This document shows, in pieces, positions 25,695-35,067 of a DNA stretch of 64,000 bases (positions are counted from its first letter, which is position 1; every line of letters begins with the position of its first letter). The stretch covers positions 33,146 through 97,145 of the forward strand of contig HG000336.1 in assembly GCA_000436975.1 (NCBI GenBank), given 5' to 3'. Under the pieces are notes generated by a model. It ran no database searches. It was not told the origin of the DNA and saw only the letters and a list, made by a program, of their open reading frames with translations. The DNA is from Clostridium sp. CAG:1000. GTDB taxonomy: Bacteria; Bacillota_I; Bacilli_A; RF39; UBA660. The position numbers and the translations under genes were made by a program.

Positions 25695-26699
25695 TTAATT
25701 TCTTTTACTATCTCTATAATTGAACAATATTCCACCTACAATACAAGGCAAATAATATGTAATTACTCTATATAAAAGTACTCCAGGTATAACTATCGCT
25801 TCACATACAATTAAGCTAAAATAATGAATAAAAGAATACTCTGTGCTTATACTAGAACCTGGTATTGGTATAAAAGATGCAGAAATATAAACAAAACATG
25901 ATAATATTATCGTATAAAACATATTAATATTAAAAGAAATATTTAATGCTTTTAAAGTAAAGAAAGGTATCATAAAGAACACTGTCATATATATAAAATT
26001 AACACACACACATTTAATAATAAATTTCCTATCTTTAATAAGATTCTTAAATCCATTTTGATATTCAATGCATTTTAAATTCCATTTATTTAAAGTTGCT
26101 TCTTTATCTTTAATTATATTAAGTTTATTAAGTAAATTAATCATATTTTTACCAATCTTAGATGCAAACTCAATCTTAACGCATATAAGTATTGTTATAA
26201 CAAAAGAAACAATTGTAATTAATGCCCCTATCAAAGTTAAAATATATAAAAAATTATTAGGTTTTAATTCAAATATATATCCGAATATTAAAGATAAAAT
26301 AATCATTATACTCATAGTTATTTGTAATATAATAAAATTCTCAACTATAACTAAAATACTCTTAGTCACAGGAACTTTATTTTTACTTAATTCGTATACC
26401 TGAAGTGGTTGCCCTCCTAATGAAAAAGGTGTTATTCCATTAAAAAACTTAGTCATTATATTAAGTTCAATTACTTTTTTAAATGGATACTTTTTACAAG
26501 ATTTATCAATTAATATTTTTAAAAGATATGCTTCTATTATAAAATAAACAATATATGTTAAAATTGATAATAAAATTAACCATTTATTACTTGATGCTAT
26601 TAAATCAATAGATTTAACAAAATTATCTTTTAATATATACCAAAATAAAAATATAGTTATTAATAATATAATAATACTTCTAAATTTTATTTTTTTCAT
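25695..26699 (-). CDS. Flippase-like/LPG synthase membrane-domain protein (UPF0104, YbhN type)
   Basis: 334 residues, about eight helices. The family motifs NGITPFSLGGQPLQVYELSKN near 110-130 and FIPIPGSSISTEYSFIHYF near 277-295 identify the PF03706 group. Members include the membrane half of MprF and stand-alone proteins tied to lipid or polyprenyl-glycan handling. No synthase (DUF2156) domain is attached, so lysyl transfer is not implied. It is alone on its strand, divergent from rarA. Confidence 0.82.
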   Translation of the reverse strand: MKKIKFRSIIILLITIFLFWYILKDNFVKSIDLIASSNKWLILLSILTYIVYFIIEAYLLKILIDKSCKKYPFKKVIELNIMTKFFNGITPFSLGGQPLQVYELSKNKVPVTKSILVIVENFIILQITMSIMIILSLIFGYIFELKPNNFLYILTLIGALITIVSFVITILICVKIEFASKIGKNMINLLNKLNIIKDKEATLNKWNLKCIEYQNGFKNLIKDRKFIIKCVCVNFIYMTVFFMIPFFTLKALNISFNINMFYTIILSCFVYISASFIPIPGSSISTEYSFIHYFSLIVCEAIVIPGVLLYRVITYYLPCIVGGILFNYRDSKRN

Positions 26700-26827
26700 A
26701 ACTTACCTCTTCACAATTATAACAAAAATATAATATGTATACAATATACTATTATAATATGACTAGTAAGTGACTAATACTTTTATTTTATTGCTAAAAC
26801 TGATAAAATATGTATGAGGTGACTACT

Positions 26828-28024
26828 ATGGAACTATTACAAAATAAATTAAGGCCAAATACTCTAAAAGAGGTCCTTGGTCAAACTCATTTAATCGGTA
26901 AAGACAAAGTACTTTCAAATTTAATTAAAAACAAAGTTCTTTTCAATATAATTTTATATGGAAACAGTGGTTGCGGTAAAACAACTATAGCTCTTAGTTT
27001 AATAAATGATTTAAATATGAGATATAGAATGTTAAATGCAACTATCAATAGTAAAAAAGATTTTGAAGTTGTTATAGAAGAAGCAAAAATGTATGGTTCT
27101 ATGATCTTAATAGTTGATGAGATACATAGAATGAATAAAGATAAACAAGATATATTACTTTCATTTATAGAAAGTGGTCTTATTACATTAATAGGTCTTA
27201 CTAACTCAAATCCATATCATTCTATTAATCAAGCAATAAGAAGCAGATGTCAATTACTAGAATTAAAGCCGCTAGAAGAAGATGATATTGTAAAAGGATT
27301 AAAAAGAGTAAAAAATGTACTTAATGATATTGAAATGGATCAAAAGACAATAAAATACATAGCAAAACTTTCTAATGGAGACATTAGATTTGCATATAAC
27401 CTAGTAGAATTTTCATATTATGGTTTTAATCATAAAGTAACAATAGATAACATAAAAGAAGTTAATAATACTCCATCATTCTTTACTGATAAAAATGAAG
27501 ATGGTCACTATGACATGCTCTCTGCATTTCAAAAAAGCATAAGAGGAAGTGATGTAGATGCATCATTACATTATTTATCAAGACTAATAGTTAGTGGAGA
27601 CTATGATTCAATTTATAGAAGAATGCTAGTAATTGCATATGAAGATATTGCTCTTGCAAACCCTTCTCTTCCTCCTAGAGTTTTAGCATCTATTGAAGCA
27701 AGTGAAAGAATTGGTTATCCGGAACTCATAAAGCCACTATCTGTTGCTGTAATAGAAATGGCCTTAAGTCCGAAAAGCAACTCAGCAGATATGGCAATTA
27801 ATACCGCAATTAATGATGTACAAGCAGGAAATATTGGAAGAATCCCAGAAAACATAAGAACAACATCCCATAATTATAAATATCCTCATAATTATAAAAA
27901 TTATTATGTTGAGCAACAATATATGCCAGATAAACTAATCGGAAGAAAATATTATTTTCCAAAAAATAACAAGTATGAAACAGAAATGACTAATTTTAAT
28001 AAAAAGATTAAGGAGGAAAAATGA
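26828..28024 (+). CDS. rarA: Replication-associated recombination protein A (RarA/MgsA AAA+ ATPase)
   Basis: 398 residues from the ATG at 26828, behind GAGGTGA; six extra codons upstream are in frame but unlikely. Walker A ILYGNSGCGKTTIALSL at 40-56, Walker B ILIVDEIHRMNKDKQD, sensor and arginine finger in QAIRSRCQLLELKPL, then C-terminal MgsA blocks (EDIALANPSLPP, LSPKSNSADMAINTA, VEQQYMPD). It acts at stalled replication forks. The next gene overlaps its stop by 4 bases. Confidence 0.93.
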   Translation: MELLQNKLRPNTLKEVLGQTHLIGKDKVLSNLIKNKVLFNIILYGNSGCGKTTIALSLINDLNMRYRMLNATINSKKDFEVVIEEAKMYGSMILIVDEIHRMNKDKQDILLSFIESGLITLIGLTNSNPYHSINQAIRSRCQLLELKPLEEDDIVKGLKRVKNVLNDIEMDQKTIKYIAKLSNGDIRFAYNLVEFSYYGFNHKVTIDNIKEVNNTPSFFTDKNEDGHYDMLSAFQKSIRGSDVDASLHYLSRLIVSGDYDSIYRRMLVIAYEDIALANPSLPPRVLASIEASERIGYPELIKPLSVAVIEMALSPKSNSADMAINTAINDVQAGNIGRIPENIRTTSHNYKYPHNYKNYYVEQQYMPDKLIGRKYYFPKNNKYETEMTNFNKKIKEEK

Positions 28025-28725
28025 ACTTCGTTATTGAATCCACACCAAATAAAATAGAAATTGATTATGATTTAATATCTCAAATTGAAAATAAATTAGA
28101 AGAAAATATTTCATTATCACAAGATGAAGCAAAATATTTTTTAGATTATATAGTATTCATAACAAGAACAAGATTTACAAATGATTTAGATAACTATTCA
28201 TTTGAATGGAAATGTGATACAGCAATCTCTATAATAGGTAATTATCTAAATAGTTTAAATGTAAATTATAACGTATGTGATACTCAAAAAGTAATAACAA
28301 ATAACATTAAAGGCCATACATTTATGATAGTAAACTTAAATACTGAAAACGGTATTTTATCATATTTAATCGATCCAACATATAGACAATTTTTTACCAA
28401 AGATACTTGTAATGAAAGTAATTATACATTAATAAATGGTATATATGTAACTACGCCTAACCCCGGTTATTTTATAAAAGAAAAAGATAAAGAAAAAGTA
28501 AAAGAATTATTAATAAATGGATACTCTATTCTAACTAATGACATTGCAAGAATATATGGGGACTCTTTCTACAACACAAAAGTTGGTGAAGATAATACTA
28601 CTTATAAAAGCATACCAGGTAGTATATATATAAATTCATTCTTAAAAGGCAATTCACACTTATCAAAAACAAATGATGAACTTCAAGATTTAAAAATAGA
28701 AAAACAAAATCAAAAAACATTATAA
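28021..28725 (+). CDS. Hypothetical protein with a Cys-His-Asp triad pattern
   Basis: 234 residues, translationally coupled to rarA (ATGA overlap). Family not recognised. In order: Cys in FEWKCDTAISIIGNYL (about 64-79), His in KGHTFMIVNL (about 98-107), Asp in YLIDPTYRQFF (about 118-128). This spacing and the LIDPTYRQFF wording recall transglutaminase-like or cysteine-peptidase folds. No signal peptide or membrane helix, so it is cytosolic. Pairing with a fork-repair ATPase suggests a regulatory or protein-modifying role, which is conjecture. Confidence 0.6.
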   Translation: MNFVIESTPNKIEIDYDLISQIENKLEENISLSQDEAKYFLDYIVFITRTRFTNDLDNYSFEWKCDTAISIIGNYLNSLNVNYNVCDTQKVITNNIKGHTFMIVNLNTENGILSYLIDPTYRQFFTKDTCNESNYTLINGIYVTTPNPGYFIKEKDKEKVKELLINGYSILTNDIARIYGDSFYNTKVGEDNTTYKSIPGSIYINSFLKGNSHLSKTNDELQDLKIEKQNQKTL

Positions 28726-28726
28726 A

Positions 28727-28755
28727 ACCTACTCAAACAAGTAGGTCTTTTTTTA
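28727..28755 (+). terminator. Terminator after the rarA unit
   Basis: 7-bp stem (28727-28733 with 28740-28746) and eight T. The DUF6273 tail ends just beyond, on the other strand. Confidence 0.7.
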
Positions 28756-28908
28756 TTAACCGATTCTAAATGCAGGAGAAACTCCTAATTTAAAATCAGG
28801 AGTACTACTTAACACTGCTCCAAAGTTACTAGCCACATAAAAGCTATAAGTTGCTGTTGCTGAACGAAGCCAATAATGACGTTCGATTTCCGCACTATCG
28901 CTTTTTTT
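28756..28908 (-). pseudogene. DUF6273 domain, copy 3, C-terminal tail only
   Basis: About 50 codons: KKSDSAEIERHYWLRSAT, a divergent middle, and GVSPAFRIG before the stop. The open frame extends upstream (to 29103), but that part is out-of-frame dinD sequence, so the 115-codon frame is not a gene. Compared with copies 1 and 2 the middle is two residues shorter and its codons are mixed at the third base. It is fused to a decayed dinD. Confidence 0.65.
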
Positions 28909-29558
28909 AGTTTTGATTCTGTTTGAGTAATACGAAAGAGGTTTGCTGAAGTTCTTCACTACACATATTATCGAGTATATCTTCTCTATGTCTAAGCCCT
29001 TTTCTTTTAGCAATATCATTTGCAGTTTCGCGCGTTTATAGTCCTTTATATCCACTATTATGAAATCTATCAAAGCTCTTAACTCCTGCATTTCTAGCAG
29101 CAATGTTTAATGAATAGTTTCCTTTTCTTGTTAAACCTCTTTGATATAATCTTTTTTCATCTTCAGAAAGACTACTATACTCTTTTTCACTTAGTTCTTG
29201 TCTTCTTGTTTGTATCGTAAAATAAGTTTAAGCAAGTGCGATTACTTTCTTTACTTGAATTAGCATTTTGAACAATCAAATAACATATATACCTAGATAA
29301 TTTATAATCTTGTAAGTTAACATAAGCGTTATTATTTCTTTTTGACAAGTTGTTAGCCTCAACAAGTTGTGAATTTATATTAATTTTAGAATTTTTGCAT
29401 GTTTACTTTGCTCTACTTATAATTTTATTAAAGTTTCTCCATTCTTTGTACTCCAAAACTTTTTGCAATTCACGAGCATACCAAAACTCGCACCCATTTT
29501 CATCGATATGTTTTATATCCTCAAATAATCTTTCAGTATATTCTTTTAATTCATTCAT
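28909..29558 (-). pseudogene. dinD: dinD pseudogene (DNA-damage-inducible protein D)
   Basis: Starting at the ATG at 29558 the first 50 codons (FEDIKHIDENGCEFWYAREL, LEYKEWRNFNKIISRAK) match the DinD N-terminus, then a TAA. Homology continues downstream across frames: DYKLSRYICYLIVQNANSSK, TIQTRRQELSEKEYSSLSED, NIAARNAGVKSFDRFHNSGY, IAKRKGLRHREDILDNMCSE, FRITQTESKLKKAI. I count at least three in-frame stops and two frameshifts. DinD of E. coli is SOS-induced and acts on RecA filaments. Here the gene is dead, and its 3' end runs into a DUF6273 tail. Confidence 0.75.
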
Positions 29559-29610
29559 ATTTTTATCATCTTCTTTTTAATTAATTTAAATCATTTTATT
29601 AAATCAATAA

Positions 29611-29862
29611 TTATACTAACACATATTCTCTAACAACAATTCTTTCATCAGAGCAATACTCTATTACAAATTTATTTTCTTTCTTACATATTAAAATACC
29701 TATTGTATTGTTATTACTTATTTCTTTAATGCTTTTATCTATATAATTCATATACTTTTGCACTTGTGAAATATATTCTACTTTAAATTCACTTACCTTA
29801 AGTTCTACTACTACATATGCATTATATTTAATATTAAAAAGCAATAAGTCTAATTTGCTATT
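29611..29862 (-). pseudogene. DUF1016 (YhcG-type PDDEXK) nuclease, C-terminal fragment
   Basis: An in-frame stretch from NSKLDLLLFNIKYNAYVVVE to CSDERIVVREYVLV. The core ELKVSEFK and ILICKKENKFVIEYCS is the nuclease half of DUF1016 proteins. Two TGA codons precede it and no N-terminal domain is present. It is very similar to the end of the copy at 30953-31843, so it is a partial duplicate. Upstream lies the rnhC promoter region. Confidence 0.75.
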
Positions 29863-29971
29863 TCATCAGTCAATTTACAAATGATTGACAAGTTTAAATA
29901 ATTAAATTAAAATATGTATCAAGATAAATAAATTTATTGTATAATTTAAATATAATTAAAGGGTGATAAAA

Positions 29972-30910
29972 GTGGAAAAGCAGAAGACAATAGTATTTAA
30001 ACCTAGTGATAATATTAAAGAAAAGATGATTGATTATTATGACTTATTAAGAAGAGATAAGAAACCTCCATATTCAGTATTTCAAGCAGAAGAAGGTGGT
30101 ACTATTATAACTTTATATGAGAGTGGTAAAGTTATGTTTCAAGGTATATCTGCTGATATTGATGCTAATATGTGGAAAGACTTAGAAAGCCATTATAATA
30201 ACAGAGATATAGATAGCGAGTTAAAGAAAAAAGAAGAAAAAGAAGATGATAAAACATACTACTATTATGATGCTATTGGTAGTGATGAAGTTGGTACTGG
30301 TGACTATTTTGGGCCTATTATAGTTACTGCTACTTTAGTAGATAAAAGTACTAGAAAACTATTAGAAGATTTAAAAATAATGGATTCTAAAAAGATGACT
30401 GATGATAAGATTAGAAGATGTGCTCCTATATTAATGAATAAACTTCCATATGTAACATTTACTCTTTCAAATACTAAATACAATGAAATGAGTTCTAAAG
30501 GTTTCAATATGAATAAAATAAAAGCTATTCTTCACAATAGAGTCTTATTTGAACTTTCTAATAAAGGTATTCCATATCATAAAATAATAGTAGATCAATT
30601 CACTACCCCTAGAAGTTATTTTAGTTATTTAAAACAAGAAAATATAGAAGATAAAGTTACTAAGATAACATTTCTAACTAAAGGTGAAAGTAAACATTTA
30701 AGTGTTGCTGCTGCTAGTGTTATAAGTAGATATAGATTCTTACAAGAAATGGATAAACTATCAGAAAAATATAAAGTAGATATTCCTAAAGGCGCTAGTC
30801 CTAAAGTAGATAGTGTTGCTAAAAAAATACTTGATACTTATGGTAAAAATGAGCTTTCTAAAATAGTTAAACTTAATTTTAAAAACACAGAAAAGATCCT
30901 AAATAGTTAG
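29972..30910 (+). CDS. rnhC: Ribonuclease HIII
   Basis: 312 residues. N-terminal TBP-like substrate-binding part (about 1-80), then the RNase H core: DAIGSDEVGTGDYFGPIIVTA at about 91-111 (Asp-Glu active site), IMDSKKMTDDKIR, and the later Asp in KIIVDQFTTP. It removes RNA from RNA/DNA hybrids. The start is GTG at 29972: AAGGGTG lies 6 bases upstream; the GTG at 29963 is itself part of that site. A hairpin terminator follows. Confidence 0.93.
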   Translation: MEKQKTIVFKPSDNIKEKMIDYYDLLRRDKKPPYSVFQAEEGGTIITLYESGKVMFQGISADIDANMWKDLESHYNNRDIDSELKKKEEKEDDKTYYYYDAIGSDEVGTGDYFGPIIVTATLVDKSTRKLLEDLKIMDSKKMTDDKIRRCAPILMNKLPYVTFTLSNTKYNEMSSKGFNMNKIKAILHNRVLFELSNKGIPYHKIIVDQFTTPRSYFSYLKQENIEDKVTKITFLTKGESKHLSVAAASVISRYRFLQEMDKLSEKYKVDIPKGASPKVDSVAKKILDTYGKNELSKIVKLNFKNTEKILNS

Positions 30911-30920
30911 GATTTTTTAT
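30896..30920 (+). terminator. Terminator of rnhC
   Basis: 7-bp stem (30896-30902 with 30907-30913), 4-nt loop, T-run; overlaps the rnhC stop codon. Confidence 0.75.
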
Positions 30921-30952
30921 TATTTAGATACATTAGTAATAAAAATTAATAA

Positions 30953-31843
30953 TTACATTAATACATATTTTCTAACAACAATTCTTTCATCAGAACAATA
31001 TTCTATTACATATTTGTTTTCCCTCTTACATATTAAGATACCTATAGTACTATTATTACTTATTTCTTTAACGTTCCTGTCTATATAATTCATATACTTT
31101 TGTACTTGTGAAATATATTCTACTTTAAACTCGGTTACTTTAAGTTCTAGTACTACATATGCATTATATTTAATATTAAAAAGTAATAAATCTATCTTAT
31201 GCTATGTATCTCCTATTTTAATTTTATATTCATCATCAATAAAACTATAACCATTACCTAATTCTTTCATAAATGATGGTATATCTTCTAATATTAAATT
31301 ATGTAATACTTTCTCTGTTATTATTTCTATATTATTTGTATTCTTTATTAATATTGGATCTGGTACTAAATCTTTTACTTCGAGTTTTTCTTCTTTAATT
31401 ATTTTATTCTTTGTTTCATCTGGTAATCTTTCATATTCTTTCGATTTAACTATGTATTCAAGTTCTCTTTTAGACATATTTTTATTTATTATTTGTTTTA
31501 CATAATAATTAATTTCATTATTATCTTTCAATGTAAAAAGCACTCTTAAATGACTTATTGATAATTTGGTCCCCAGTGGGGACCATTTTTGTTTTTTAAA
31601 GAACAAATATAACTGTTTCATTCTTCTTAACGTTCTTTCATTATATTTTGTACCCACTTCTATCACTAATTTTTTAGAATATTGCTTAATAATATTCGCT
31701 CCATATTTACCGCCTGCTTCATTTAGCAATTTACCTATTTCATAATATGTTATTACTCTATGCCTTTCTTTTGAATAATCTTTTACTCTCTCATATGTTT
31801 CATTATCAATTATCTTATTTTTTATTTCTTCATAATAATCCAT
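30953..31843 (-). pseudogene. DUF1016 (YhcG-type) nuclease broken by a single in-frame TAG
   Basis: A 297-codon reading frame with one amber stop at 31202-31204. N-terminal part: YYEIGKLLNEAGGKYGANII, WSPLGTKLSISHLRVLFTL, MSKRELEYIVKSKEYERLP (DUF1016_N). After IKIGDT comes TAG, then, in the same frame, HKIDLLLFNIKYNAYVVLEL and ILICKRENKYVIEYCS (the PDDEXK half). The stop falls just before the nuclease domain. Family members are found beside restriction and toxin-antitoxin genes. An AGGAGG site precedes the ATG, so the truncated 213-residue N-terminal protein may still be made. A sequencing error or suppression cannot be excluded. Confidence 0.75.
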
Positions 31844-31857
31844 GTTTTTATCCTCCT

Positions 31858-31893
31858 ATTATAATAATTAGTCATAAAAAACAAAAACACTTC
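31858..31893 (-). repeat. 36-bp upstream repeat, copy 1 (DUF1016)
   Basis: 36 bases that match 40515-40550 at 33 positions. Read on the minus strand it contains GAAGTGTTTTT and ATGrCTAATTATTATAAT. It stands 5' of two different DUF1016 copies and looks like a shared promoter/leader remnant. Confidence 0.6.
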
Positions 31894-31919
31894 ATTTTTT
31901 GAAATCTTTTTAAACAAAT

Positions 31920-31955
31920 AAAAAAGATATAGTTATTTATTTTCTATATCTTTTA
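31920..31955 (-). terminator. Terminator of the mutS unit
   Basis: 10-bp stem (31923-31932 with 31944-31953); on the minus strand it is followed by six T. It overlaps the last codons of the 176-residue gene. Confidence 0.7.
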
Positions 31956-32463
31956 AACCTAAACTTAAAGTTTTCTCTTCTATTTTATTATTTATAGCAT
32001 TAACATCTACTTCGTCCTTATATTCAGCATCTATTTCATGGCCACCTAATACTTTTAATGATAATTTAAGATTAGTAAGTGCTGTATCACAAATTGAATC
32101 ATTTTTCTTTCCTATAAGAACAATTAAATCTCCTATTTCATTATTAAAATCAGTTATTTTAAATACTTCTAATCTCATTATATTCCTTTTAATTATATTA
32201 AGTAATTCTTGTTCACTATTTATTTCTTCTATTGTATTAGTTATTTCTTCACATAATTCTTGTAATCTAACCATTATTTTAGGATTTTGATCTATTAGAA
32301 ATACATCTAATGATAATTTAAGTCTAGCTTTTTTTAAATGATTTAGTGCTATTTTTCTTAATCTAATCATTAAATTGAAATCATTCCATAGAGAATCAAA
32401 ACTTTCTTGTATTACTTTTTCTTTTTCTATTTCTTGTTCAATTAATTTTTCTATTGTTCTCAT
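31933..32463 (-). CDS. Hypothetical helical protein downstream of mutS
   Basis: 176 residues; not recognised. Predicted almost all helical and charged (KVIQESFDSLWNDFNLMI, NSEQELLNIIKRNIMRLEVF), with no signal peptide, membrane helix or catalytic motif. Starts 2 bases after the mutS stop, so it is certainly co-transcribed and likely translationally coupled. It might bind MutS or DNA, but nothing in the sequence shows it. Confidence 0.6.
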   Translation of the reverse strand: MRTIEKLIEQEIEKEKVIQESFDSLWNDFNLMIRLRKIALNHLKKARLKLSLDVFLIDQNPKIMVRLQELCEEITNTIEEINSEQELLNIIKRNIMRLEVFKITDFNNEIGDLIVLIGKKNDSICDTALTNLKLSLKVLGGHEIDAEYKDEVDVNAINNKIEEKTLSLGLKDIENK

Positions 32464-32465
32464 GA

Positions 32466-34994
32466 TTATTCCTCACTTTTCTTTTTAATTTCATCTAGTA
32501 TATTTATTGCTTGCATAGGTGTTACTTCTAGTGGATTAATTGTTTTTATATATTCTCTTAATATATCAGTTTTAGTATCTAAATCTAATGTAAATTGTTT
32601 TATTACTTTTTCTTTTTTATTACTTTTATTTTCATAAAAAACAAGTAGTTCATTTGCTCTATCAATAATATTATTAGGTAAATCTGCTAGTTTAGCTACA
32701 TTTATACCATAACTTTTATCAACTGAACCAGGTAATACTTTATGTAAGAATGTAATATTTCCTTCTTCTTCTAATGCTTTTACATGAACATTTTTAATAC
32801 CACTATATTTATTTTCCATTTCAGTAAGTTCATGATAATGTGTTGAGAATAGTGTTTTACATTTAATATTTTCATTAATATATTCTATTATTGCACCAGC
32901 AAGAGACATACCATCATATGTACTTGTCCCACGACCTAATTCATCAAATAATATTAAACTTTTTGATGTAGCATTCTTTATAGCATTAGCACTTTCCTTC
33001 ATTTCTACCATGAATGTACTTTCTCCACCTACTAAGTCATCACTAGCACCTATTCTTGTAAATATCTTATCAAAAATAGGTATATTACACTTTTTAGCAG
33101 GTACATATGAACCTATTTGATTAAGTATTGCTATTATACCAAACTCTCTCATATAAGTTGATTTACCACTCATATTAGGTCCAGTTATTATTAATATATT
33201 AGTATCTTTATCCATTAATATATCATTATCAATATATTCACTTTCAATAACACTTTCTACAACAGGATGTCTACCTCCAATTATTTCAACTATATTATCA
33301 TTATTAATAGTTGGTTTTATAAAGTTATAGTCTTCTGCTATCTTAGCAAAAGATTGAATACAATCATAATATGCTATTTTAGATGAAACTGTTTGTAATT
33401 TAGAAATAGATTTTTTTATTTCTTCTTTTATAGATATGAATATTTGATATTCTAAATTATTTAATTTTTCTTCAGCAGTTAATATTAAATTTTCTTTCTC
33501 TTTTAATAACGGAGTTATATATCTTTCACAATTAGATATAGTTTGCTTTCTATCATAATTAAATTCTTCTTTAACTAAATTAATTTGTCCTTTAGGTACT
33601 TCAATATAATAACCAAATACTTTATTAAATCCTATTTTTAATCCTTTAATACCAGTTCTTTCTTTTTCTTCATGTTCAAAGTTTGATATAAAGTCTTTAC
33701 CATTAGTTTTAATACTTCTTAGTTCATCTACTTCACTATTATATCCATCTTTAATAATGCCTCCTTCTTTTATTGTAAAAGGAGCATCTTCTTTAATAGA
33801 AGAGTCTAATAGTTCATATATATCATCAAATGTCTCTAATAGTGGAAGATCATAACGTTTTAATATTTCATTTATATTAGGTAATACTTTTATACTACCC
33901 TTTAACTGTAACATATCTTTTGCAGTAAGTGTAGAACATGCTACTTTACCTGTTAATCTTTCTAAATCATATATTTCATATAATAAATTTCTAAGTTCAC
34001 TAGTAGATATAAAATCATTTATAAATTTCTCTGTTAAATTTTGCCTTTTAGTTATTTCATCTACATCAATAGATGGGCTAATAATAAAACTTTTTAATAA
34101 TCTACTTCCCATTGCTGTTTTAGTTTTATCCATAAAACCAAGTAAACTATTTTGTCTTTCTTTACTTCTTATTGTTTCAACTAATTCTAAGTTTTTAATA
34201 CACTCTTTATCTAAATCTAAAAATATACTTGTGTCGATATATTCAACCATTTGTATATGAGTTATATCTTGTTTTAAACTATTAGTTAAATAATTTAAAA
34301 GTAATGATGTATTTTTTATTAATTTATCATCAGTTATATTTTGAAATATATTATGTGATGTATAAGTTTCATCATTATCATAATATGAAATATAAATATT
34401 ATAGTTATTTTTAAGTATATTAACTACTCTTGTATCAAAGTCTTTATTTAATACTAATTCTTTTATATTTAAATTAACTATTTGGCTTATTAGTTTATCA
34501 ATATCATGTTTTATAAGTGACGCACAAACTTTTCCACTTAAAAGATCTGCATATGAAAGAGCATAGACATAACCATAATCTTTTATACTTGCAATATAGT
34601 TAAAATCTTTTTCATTAACTATTTCAGGACTAGTAAGTGTTCCTTTACTAACTATTTGTATTACTTCTCTTTTAACAATACCTTTAGTTGTCTTAGGATC
34701 TTCCATTTGTTCACATATGGCAACTTTATATCCTTTGTCTATTAATTTTTCTAAATAAACATTTAAAGCATGATGAGGTATTCCACACATAGGTACTCTT
34801 TCACTAAGTCCACATTGTTTACCGGTTAGAGTAAGTTCAAGTTCATGACTAGCAGTAATCGCATCATCAAAAAACATTTCATAGAAATCCCCTAATCTAT
34901 AAAATAATATTATTCCTTCATATTCACTTTTAGTTTGAAGGTATTCCCTCATCATTGGACTAACTAAATTTAAATCAACATCTTTTCTTTCCAT
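32466..34994 (-). CDS. mutS: DNA mismatch repair protein MutS
   Basis: 842 residues. Mismatch-binding domain near the N-terminus (FYRLGDFYEMFFDDA with the stacking Phe and Glu; VPMCGIPHHALNVYLEKLI). ATPase end: Walker A ITGPNMSGKSTYMRE near 610, FDELGRGTSTYDGMSLAGAI, FSTHYHELTEM. It recognises mispairs and recruits MutL (not in this window). Full length compared with the usual 850 or so. Confidence 0.96.
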   Translation of the reverse strand: MERKDVDLNLVSPMMREYLQTKSEYEGIILFYRLGDFYEMFFDDAITASHELELTLTGKQCGLSERVPMCGIPHHALNVYLEKLIDKGYKVAICEQMEDPKTTKGIVKREVIQIVSKGTLTSPEIVNEKDFNYIASIKDYGYVYALSYADLLSGKVCASLIKHDIDKLISQIVNLNIKELVLNKDFDTRVVNILKNNYNIYISYYDNDETYTSHNIFQNITDDKLIKNTSLLLNYLTNSLKQDITHIQMVEYIDTSIFLDLDKECIKNLELVETIRSKERQNSLLGFMDKTKTAMGSRLLKSFIISPSIDVDEITKRQNLTEKFINDFISTSELRNLLYEIYDLERLTGKVACSTLTAKDMLQLKGSIKVLPNINEILKRYDLPLLETFDDIYELLDSSIKEDAPFTIKEGGIIKDGYNSEVDELRSIKTNGKDFISNFEHEEKERTGIKGLKIGFNKVFGYYIEVPKGQINLVKEEFNYDRKQTISNCERYITPLLKEKENLILTAEEKLNNLEYQIFISIKEEIKKSISKLQTVSSKIAYYDCIQSFAKIAEDYNFIKPTINNDNIVEIIGGRHPVVESVIESEYIDNDILMDKDTNILIITGPNMSGKSTYMREFGIIAILNQIGSYVPAKKCNIPIFDKIFTRIGASDDLVGGESTFMVEMKESANAIKNATSKSLILFDELGRGTSTYDGMSLAGAIIEYINENIKCKTLFSTHYHELTEMENKYSGIKNVHVKALEEEGNITFLHKVLPGSVDKSYGINVAKLADLPNNIIDRANELLVFYENKSNKKEKVIKQFTLDLDTKTDILREYIKTINPLEVTPMQAINILDEIKKKSEE

Positions 34995-35042
34995 AATGCT
35001 TATTATATATCACAAAGTACATTTATTCAAATAAAATATTAA

Positions 35043-35067
35043 AAAAGCAAAGAATTTCTTTGCTTTA
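35043..35067 (-). terminator. Terminator after dtd
   Basis: 9-bp perfect stem (35044-35052 with 35058-35066), 5-nt loop, six T on the minus strand, directly at the dtd stop. Confidence 0.7.

Noticed and set aside
28756..28908. Copy 3 DUF6273 tail as a third DGR-type variable region
   Set aside because: Its variable codons are mixed at the third base and the block is shorter; it does not show the T/C-ending pattern of copies 1 and 2.
28756..29103. 115-codon frame as a single gene
   Set aside because: Its first two thirds are out-of-frame dinD sequence; only the tail is a real (DUF6273) coding remnant.
28756..31843. Active defence island (DinD, DUF1016)
   Set aside because: All its candidate genes are broken; nothing intact except rnhC, which is housekeeping.
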